Shown: piece by piece, positions 6,899-11,165 of the stretch
How positions within the stretch are numbered: the stretch's first letter is position 1
Layout of the letters: each line of letters starts with the position of its first letter
NCBI GenBank assembly: GCA_021788565.1
Contig: JAJYKO010000098.1
Location: forward strand, 1-11,165
Reading direction: 5' to 3'
Source of the DNA: Chloroflexota bacterium
GTDB lineage: Bacteria; Chloroflexota; UBA6077
Length of the DNA stretch: 11,165 bases
Program-made: the position numbers and the translations under genes
Notes under the pieces: model-generated
Seen by the model: only the letters and a program-made list of their open reading frames with translations
Databases searched by the model: none
What the model was told of the DNA's origin: nothing

Positions 6899-8369
6899 GC
6901 TCTACCTCCCGGAAAGACGCCTGGAGCACTCGCTCCTCTGTCAATTCATTGTTCTCGATCTCGTCGGTGATGCTTCCTCGGTGAAACACGTACACTCGAT
7001 CACAATTTGTGAGCTCTTCATTCTCGGTGGTGCGCCAGATGAAACATCGACCCTTCTTAGCCTCTCCCCGCACGTCTTCGTACAGTTCGCGCTTCGTTCC
7101 GACGTCGACGCCTCTCATTGGATCGTCGAACAGGATGATGTCGGCCTCAGAGGCCAACGCTCTCGCGACCAACGCCTTCTGCTGAGAGCCACCACTCAAG
7201 CTGAGGATCGGAACGAAGGGTGATGGCGTCCTGATCTTGATTCCCTTCACCCAATCGCTCGCGAGCTTTTCCTCTCCTCGCTTGCTAATCAGGCCGAATC
7301 GCGCTAGCTTCCGGATGCTTCCGAGGGTGATGTTCTCAGCCACCGACCAACTGGGGAAGACGCCCTCCTGTTGGCGGTCGCCGCTCACATATGCAACAGT
7401 GCCATGGATCTTGATGTCCTGGGCGCCTCCTTCCGAGGCCGAGAAGAGGCTAATCAACAGGTCGCGCTGCCCGTGGCCGTCCAACCCAGCGAGTCCGATG
7501 ACCTCGCCTGCGTGGGCCACCATATTCACCAGATGCAGGTTATCCGTAGTCAAGTCCTGCACCTGAACGCGGACAGCAGAACCGTCGCTGCTCCCACGAG
7601 CGCGCACCTCAGCAGCGGCCTGCTGCGCGACGTTGCCCATCATGTCCACAACCCGGTCGCGGGAGAGTTCCTTCGACACCCCGGAGGCGACGACCTGACC
7701 GTCACGCATGACGACGATGCGATCGGTGTTGGCGAGGATTTCATTCAACCTGTGTGAAATGAAGATCGAGGAGAGGCCCCGCTCTTTGGCACGTTTGACA
7801 AAAGCAAAGAGCTGCTCGGCCGCAACGGAGTCCAGCGAGGACGTGGGTTCGTCCAGGATCAGCAGGCGAACCGGCGTGTCCGTGACGGAGATGGCTCGGG
7901 CGATCTCAACCATCTGCCTCTGGCCGATGGAGAGATCCGCAACTTTTGTTTCAGGATCGATTCCGTGGCCGGGGAACACGTCATCAAGGCAGCCCTCGAT
8001 AAGATCGGCTGCTCGCGACTTCCAGCGCAACCCGCTGAGAGAGTGATGCACGACACGGGTGTTCTCAGCTACCGAAAGGTTGGGGCAGAGGGACAACTCC
8101 TGATAGACGCAACGAACCCCAAGCGCGCTGGCCTTAGTTACCGAGTGGGAACCGGTTACATCCTTATCCCCGATGACGAGTTGACCCGTATCAGGCTGGA
8201 TCGTCCCAGCGAGCACATTCATCAAGGTGCTCTTGCCGGCGCCGTTGTGGCCGACGATGCCCAGAGTCTCGCCGGCGCCCACCTCCAGGTCGGCGCCGGC
8301 GAGTGCTCGGACTTCGCCGAACCGCTTGGCGATGCCGGTCGCGGAGACTACCCGCGATCCAGTTGCCAT
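6885..8369 (-). CDS. Sugar-type ABC importer ATPase with two nucleotide-binding domains (RbsA/XylG-like)
   Basis: A 494-residue cytoplasmic protein with two fused ATPase domains, the normal size for this family; it powers import through the two permeases. Domain 1 is intact: Walker A GHNGAGKS 40-47, Q-loop Gln90, signature LSIGQ 146-150, Walker B LLILDEP 169-175, switch His206. Domain 2 (about 265-494) keeps a signature (LSGGSQQK, about 391-398) but is degraded elsewhere. The Walker A place reads GLDGHGQRD with no Lys, the catalytic Glu is Asp (LFDDP, about 413-417), and the switch region reads WRTTENEE instead of the usual SSELPE. ATP hydrolysis therefore probably occurs at one composite site only. 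GGAGGT lies nine nt before ATG 8369. The gene follows the binding-protein gene after 62 nt that hold little besides this site, and overlaps the first permease by 14 nt. Confidence 0.95.
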   Translation of the reverse strand: MATGSRVVSATGIAKRFGEVRALAGADLEVGAGETLGIVGHNGAGKSTLMNVLAGTIQPDTGQLVIGDKDVTGSHSVTKASALGVRCVYQELSLCPNLSVAENTRVVHHSLSGLRWKSRAADLIEGCLDDVFPGHGIDPETKVADLSIGQRQMVEIARAISVTDTPVRLLILDEPTSSLDSVAAEQLFAFVKRAKERGLSSIFISHRLNEILANTDRIVVMRDGQVVASGVSKELSRDRVVDMMGNVAQQAAAEVRARGSSDGSAVRVQVQDLTTDNLHLVNMVAHAGEVIGLAGLDGHGQRDLLISLFSASEGGAQDIKIHGTVAYVSGDRQQEGVFPSWSVAENITLGSIRKLARFGLISKRGEEKLASDWVKGIKIRTPSPFVPILSLSGGSQQKALVARALASEADIILFDDPMRGVDVGTKRELYEDVRGEAKKGRCFIWRTTENEELTNCDRVYVFHRGSITDEIENNELTEERVLQASFREVEHVAN

Positions 8370-8431
8370 ATCAGTTCGACCTCCGAACCAAATGATGCCT
8401 CTTACGACGGTATTGTACCTATTTGCCCACT

Positions 8432-9685
8432 CTACTGCGGCGAGGGGACCTCTGGCATCGCCGTGTGGTTCACCGCGGCGTCGATTGCCTTAGCCGTCCA
8501 ATCCTGCGTGAAGAAGGTGGGTGTCGCCACGCCAGTCGCGGGGGTGGCATTGATCCAGGCCTGCAGTTGGGCCTGCTGGATGGTGAGAGCAGGGAACGAG
8601 AAGGACTTTGGAACCTGCTTGCCAGCCAGAATCTGCTGAGCCGTCCAGAAAGCGATAGAAGCTATACCTGGAGCAGATGAGGTCGAGAAGGTCTTGTAGT
8701 TGGGATCAGCCTGCAAGAGCTGCTGCCACAGCCTCAGTTCGTCTCCACGGTTGCCCATGATGATGATCGGGGTCGGGCGGCCGGCGGCGTGGATCGCCTG
8801 ATATGTGCCGTAGCCGTCTCCACCCTGGGTCACGACCGCGTCGATCTTCGGCAAGCTGGGCAGAAGACCTGCCACGGCCTGCTGTGCCACGGTCTGGGTC
8901 CAGTTGCCGTTCACAGAACCGACGATCTTGATGCCCGGCGCCTTGGCGAACGTGTCCACAATCCCCTTGTGGATGTCGGTGTCCACCGAGGTTCCAGCGA
9001 TGCCCCGGATCTCAAGGACGTTGCCCTTGCCGTTCAGCTGCTTGATTACGAAGTTCGCCTCGTCGGCCCCCATGCCCACGTAGTCGTAGTTAACCTGGTA
9101 GTTGGACGGTTCCGTGGCCACCGAGTCGAAACTCACGACCACGATACCTGCGTCCGTAGCCTTCTTGATTTCGCCGTTGTTCGCCGTCGGGGAGGTGGCG
9201 TTGATCACGATGGCATCGGGCTTCTGCAGGATCAAGCTGTCAATCTGGGAGTTCTGCTGAGTCGCGGAGTTGTCGGAGTTTACCACGGCGGTGCTGGCGA
9301 TGATGTGGTTGTCGATAGCATACTTCGTCGCCGCATCCCAGGTCTTGAGCATCTGCTGGCGCCAGCTGTTGCCGGCGTAAGAGTTGCTCAGCACGATCTT
9401 CATCTTGGACGTGTCTTTAGTCTTCACTATGCCGGTGCCAGCGGAACTGGCTGCCGGTGCGGTGGTTGGCGCCGCGGCGGCGATGGTCGGGGCAGCCGCG
9501 GGTGCTGCTGTGGTAGGAGCAGCCGCGGGAGCAGTTGTCGCGGCCGGCGCCGCGGGAGCCGCGGTAGCAGCCGGTGCTGCCGGCGCGCTCGTTGGTGCTG
9601 CTGCCGGCGCGGACGAGCAAGCGGCCAGCAGCGATAGGCCCAACACCAAGGCTGGGACGAGCCACCAGGATCTGTACGCCTTCAT
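8432..9685 (-). CDS. Solute-binding lipoprotein of the ribose-type ABC importer (Peripla_BP_4-like)
   Basis: A 417-residue exported receptor. The N-terminus is a lipoprotein signal: positive start, hydrophobic stretch LVPALVLGLSLLAAC and lipobox ending in Cys23. A low-complexity Ala/Pro/Thr linker (about 24-85) tethers the domain away from the membrane. The periplasmic-binding-protein type I domain begins near KIVLSNSYAGNSW and shows family stretches such as LILQKPDAIVINATSP, AGIVVVSFDS, EIRGIAGTSVDTD and VVTQGGDGYGTY. GGAG lies seven nt before ATG 9685. It delivers ligand to the two permeases downstream. The family binds mono- and disaccharides but also autoinducers and other compounds; the ligand cannot be read here. 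Co-location with hydrolases rather than sugar kinases or isomerases leaves a non-sugar ligand open. Confidence 0.95.
   Translation of the reverse strand: MKAYRSWWLVPALVLGLSLLAACSSAPAAAPTSAPAAPAATAAPAAPAATTAPAAAPTTAAPAAAPTIAAAAPTTAPAASSAGTGIVKTKDTSKMKIVLSNSYAGNSWRQQMLKTWDAATKYAIDNHIIASTAVVNSDNSATQQNSQIDSLILQKPDAIVINATSPTANNGEIKKATDAGIVVVSFDSVATEPSNYQVNYDYVGMGADEANFVIKQLNGKGNVLEIRGIAGTSVDTDIHKGIVDTFAKAPGIKIVGSVNGNWTQTVAQQAVAGLLPSLPKIDAVVTQGGDGYGTYQAIHAAGRPTPIIIMGNRGDELRLWQQLLQADPNYKTFSTSSAPGIASIAFWTAQQILAGKQVPKSFSFPALTIQQAQLQAWINATPATGVATPTFFTQDWTAKAIDAAVNHTAMPEVPSPQ
9431..9616 (-). repeat. Ala/Pro/Thr-rich low-complexity coding repeat (lipoprotein linker)
   Basis: Within the binding-protein gene, about 60 codons after the lipidated Cys encode irregular repeats of the type AAP, APAAP and APTTA. 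The DNA is dominated by gcc/gcg/gcc-like triplets and is prone to length change by slippage. Such linkers are frequent in Chloroflexota lipoproteins and support the proposed lineage. It is a structural spacer, not a binding region. Confidence 0.8.
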
Positions 9686-9907
9686 GACATTCTCCTTCTT
9701 GATTTCGACCTATACGTTGTCGATTGCGACCTGAGTGTCGCGGTTGAAGACGCGTTGGAAGTAGTTTCGGTCCCCGTCATAGATGGCTGGTAGACTTTCC
9801 CGCAGACTTGCCTCCTTCGTGAAAGGATGTTATTTCCGCTGCACGGCGTAATCAGAAGACTGCTGCCGGAGCGCTTCACACGGAGAATCGAGCCGACTCG
9901 GCCCTTC
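9686..9907 (-). other. Intergenic region between the ABM-like gene and the importer
   Basis: This 222-nt gap is long compared with the tight spacing elsewhere in the gene set. On the minus strand it contains an AAGGAGG sequence (9811-9817), a short frame running to TAG at 9710-9712, and the ribosome binding site of the lipoprotein gene. A small palindrome GCCGA-G-TCGGC lies at 9892-9902, just after the ABM-like stop, without a U-run. I see no convincing -35/-10 pair, so whether the importer has its own promoter is unclear. Confidence 0.5.
9710..9805 (-). CDS. Possible mini-ORF or gene remnant upstream of the binding protein
   Basis: On the minus strand AAGGAGG (9811-9817) is followed after five nt by CTG, opening a 31-codon frame that ends ...YFQRVFNRDTQVAIDNV and TAG at 9710-9712. 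The residue mix and GC-rich third positions look coding, and the frame is in phase with the lipoprotein gene that starts 24 nt after the stop. There is no ATG, GTG or TTG start, and a TAA lies about eight codons before the CTG. It could be a CTG-started upstream peptide, the tail of a decayed gene, or chance. I do not recognise the sequence. Confidence 0.2.
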   Translation of the reverse strand: MRESLPAIYDGDRNYFQRVFNRDTQVAIDNV

Positions 9908-10225
9908 TCATCCCAGGAGATCAAATCCCTGCCAGGTGATCTGGTCACACAGCTCCACAACCTTCGGCCACGTCGCCGTGTGTTCGGGGCCGGCCGCCCA
10001 GGCCTGCCGGTTCTCTTCCGTGTCGAAGACAATGTCGATCTCGTAGTTCCAGTCGCGGCTTCCCCCAATGGCCGCCGTCAGCTCGGGGCCAAAGGAGCAC
10101 AACAGGGTGGTGGACTGAAACCCCCGCTGGACCTCGATCGCGGGAACGTACATCTCCTTGTATAGCCGCTCGAGGCTTGCCTCGTTGCCAGCCTTGACTC
10201 GGAGATTGATGTGCAGCGTGATCAT
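9908..10225 (-). CDS. Small ABM-like (antibiotic biosynthesis monooxygenase fold) protein
   Basis: A 105-residue protein with the look of the dimeric alpha+beta barrel (ABM) superfamily: a beta-strand start (ITLHINLRVKAG), a helix with EASLERLYKEMYVPAI, a central DWNYEIDIVFDTEENRQAWA stretch and a terminal strand DQITWQGFDLLG. The size fits the family. Members include cofactor-free monooxygenases, haem-degrading enzymes and many small enzymes or stress proteins of unknown role, so no reaction can be assigned. Its ATG overlaps the stop of the amidohydrolase gene as ATGA (10222-10225), so the two proteins are probably made together and may act on the same compound. It could also be a Dabb- or NIPSNAP-like member of the same fold. 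Confidence 0.7.
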   Translation of the reverse strand: MITLHINLRVKAGNEASLERLYKEMYVPAIEVQRGFQSTTLLCSFGPELTAAIGGSRDWNYEIDIVFDTEENRQAWAAGPEHTATWPKVVELCDQITWQGFDLLG

Positions 10226-10974
10226 GAAGCGCCTCCGACCTTCAGGTTGTACACCTCGATGGCCGTTCGTCCCAGACTCGCTTCCAACTCACTCTGGCTC
10301 AGTCCGTGGCTGCGATACTTGGTCACTTCGGTCGCGATGTTGTCGATCAGATCGGCGCCGAGCATTACCCGGTTGGCGCCCAGGTCCTTGACCATCCAGG
10401 CAACGTCGCTGCTGGGACACCAGGAGGTCTCGAGATAAACGTTGGGGCACTCCTTGGCGGTAACGAAAGCCTCGGCGCTATGTATGCTGCCGCCGGAATG
10501 GGCGAGGACGATCTTCACATCGGGGAACTGCCTTGCTCTCGGGATTATCATCGAAGGATTGGCAAAAGGGATTCCCGCACCGGTGTGCACCATCACTGGG
10601 ACCCCTAACTGGCGGCCCGTGTCCAGGACCATTTCGGCATCTTTGCTGAGAGGCAACACCGCATGGCCGATGGTGTGCATCTTGACGGCCACGAAGCCTA
10701 GCTCGCGCACACAGCGCGCAGCTTCCGCGAAGTACTTGTCGGGATCGGTGTGAGGGCTGAGGCTAACCAACCCGAAGATGCGGCCTGGGTGAAGGCGGGA
10801 CAGCTCGGCGATCCGATTGTGCACCGCCACGGGATCCGGCGCCCCCGGGAAGGGCTGAACCACCGCCGCTGTGACGCCGTTCTGGTCCATTGCCGCGATG
10901 AGGTCCTCTTCCGTCTGGTTCAAGTCGAAGACCCGACAGCTTCCCAAATGTTGATGCCCGTCGACTACGATCAT
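10222..10974 (-). CDS. Amidohydrolase-2-family metal-dependent hydrolase
   Basis: A 250-residue TIM-barrel enzyme of the amidohydrolase-2 type. Metal and catalytic residues are in the expected order: HxH in DGHQHLG (His7, His9), a Lys-rich turn VAVKMH (Lys98, His100), His130 in VPVMVHTG, His159 in IVLAHSGG and Asp208 in MLGADLID. The family hydrolyses or decarboxylates small cyclic or aromatic acids (for example 2-pyrone-4,6-dicarboxylate hydrolase and ACMSD relatives), so a ring-opened or cyclic carboxylate is plausible here but not shown. Start choice: the frame can open at TTG 10980, but AGGGGG then abuts the start; ATG 10974 has the same AGGGGG six nt away and is preferred. It follows the cyclase-family gene by 26 nt and overlaps the ABM-like gene by 4 nt, a compact transcription unit. 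Confidence 0.88.
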   Translation of the reverse strand: MIVVDGHQHLGSCRVFDLNQTEEDLIAAMDQNGVTAAVVQPFPGAPDPVAVHNRIAELSRLHPGRIFGLVSLSPHTDPDKYFAEAARCVRELGFVAVKMHTIGHAVLPLSKDAEMVLDTGRQLGVPVMVHTGAGIPFANPSMIIPRARQFPDVKIVLAHSGGSIHSAEAFVTAKECPNVYLETSWCPSSDVAWMVKDLGANRVMLGADLIDNIATEVTKYRSHGLSQSELEASLGRTAIEVYNLKVGGAS

Positions 10975-11000
10975 CTGCAACCCCCTTTACTTCGAAAAGG

Positions 11001-11165
11001 CTACCCGACGTCGGCGATTATCGTGCAGGGACTTCCGTCGATCCCTTTCACAACCAGAGGCAGCGCAAAGACGCGCTCAGGAACCCCAGGGAGTGCCGCG
11101 AGATTGATGTCTTCGATGATGATCAAGTAGCGTCCCGAGTCGTTCATACCGCACAAAATCTGGTG
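11001..11165 (-). CDS. C-terminal end of a cyclase-family (PF04199-like) hydrolase, 5' end off window
   Basis: The last 54 codons of a gene entering from the right edge, ending in TAG at 11001-11003. The visible tail contains YLIIIEDINLAALPG, then VFALPLVVKGIDGSPCTIIA. It matches the usual end of putative cyclase / kynurenine-formamidase-like proteins, where a line of the type vEnLaNLdaLP is followed by alPLkikGgdGSPvR. Members are metal-dependent hydrolases of cyclic amides, imides or N-formyl compounds. The metal-binding HxGTHxD region would lie outside the window, so activity cannot be judged. The stop lies only 26 nt before the amidohydrolase ATG. Confidence 0.65.
   Translation of the reverse strand, partial: HQILCGMNDSGRYLIIIEDINLAALPGVPERVFALPLVVKGIDGSPCTIIADVG

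Noticed and set aside
8789..9637. A 282-codon plus-strand frame opposite the binding-protein gene
   Set aside because: It is the antisense shadow of the Ala/Pro/Thr linker and binding domain; its end is Gly/Arg/Cys repeats produced by the reversed repeat codons.
9892..9902. GCCGA-G-TCGGC palindrome after the ABM-like gene as a terminator
   Set aside because: The stem is very short, the loop would be strained, and no U-run follows.
9682..10068. A 128-codon minus-strand frame spanning the ABM-like gene and the gap
   Set aside because: It is out of phase with the ABM-like gene, rich in Arg/Ser/Thr, lacks a ribosome binding site, and overlaps the better-supported gene.
10972..10980. TTG 10980 as the amidohydrolase start
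   Set aside because: The purine-rich ribosome binding site touches the TTG directly; ATG 10974 has proper spacing and still includes the HxH motif.

Overview
The window looks like chromosomal DNA of a high-GC bacterium (roughly 60% GC by eye), probably Chloroflexota. The lineage call rests mainly on the solute-binding lipoprotein, whose lipidated Cys is followed by about 60 residues of Ala/Pro/Thr-rich linker, a style common in that phylum; it is an inference. All supported genes lie on the minus strand and are described here from high to low coordinates. No tRNA, rRNA, CRISPR array, insertion sequence or integration site was found.

Region 1 (11165 to 9908) is a tight set of small catabolic-type enzymes: the C-terminal end of a cyclase-family (PF04199-like) hydrolase, a complete amidohydrolase-2-type metal hydrolase starting 27 nt later, and a 105-residue antibiotic-biosynthesis-monooxygenase-like (ABM) protein whose start overlaps the hydrolase stop by 4 nt. 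Region 2 (9907 to 4938) is a complete ABC importer of the ribose/xylose (carbohydrate uptake 2) type: lipoprotein binding protein, double-ATPase protein and two different RbsC-like permeases. The 222-nt gap before the binding protein holds a Shine-Dalgarno-like sequence and a short non-ATG reading frame that looks coding. Region 3 (4937 to 3825) is an IclR-family regulator with a candidate extended -10 promoter overlapped by a perfect inverted repeat, a plausible self-operator. Region 4 (3824 to 1) is a strong-looking extended -10 promoter buried in the end of the regulator gene, a leader of about 258 nt, and a very large redox gene that leaves the window still open.

The redox protein is the most notable item. 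It has at least 1186 residues in one uninterrupted frame. It reads as a heterodisulfide reductase A (HdrA) flavin module lacking its usual N-terminal domain, with a whole GltD/NfnB-like NAD(P)H-dehydrogenase module inserted between the two iron-sulfur motifs of its ferredoxin domain. The HdrA C-terminal part follows, and then a second HdrA begins with its CHCG N-terminal domain and another flavin fold.

Taken together, the locus can be read as an import and breakdown system for an unidentified small organic compound under IclR-type control, next to a multi-flavin, multi-FeS hub that could pass electrons between NAD(P)H and other carriers. Substrate identity and the functional link between the two halves are inference.
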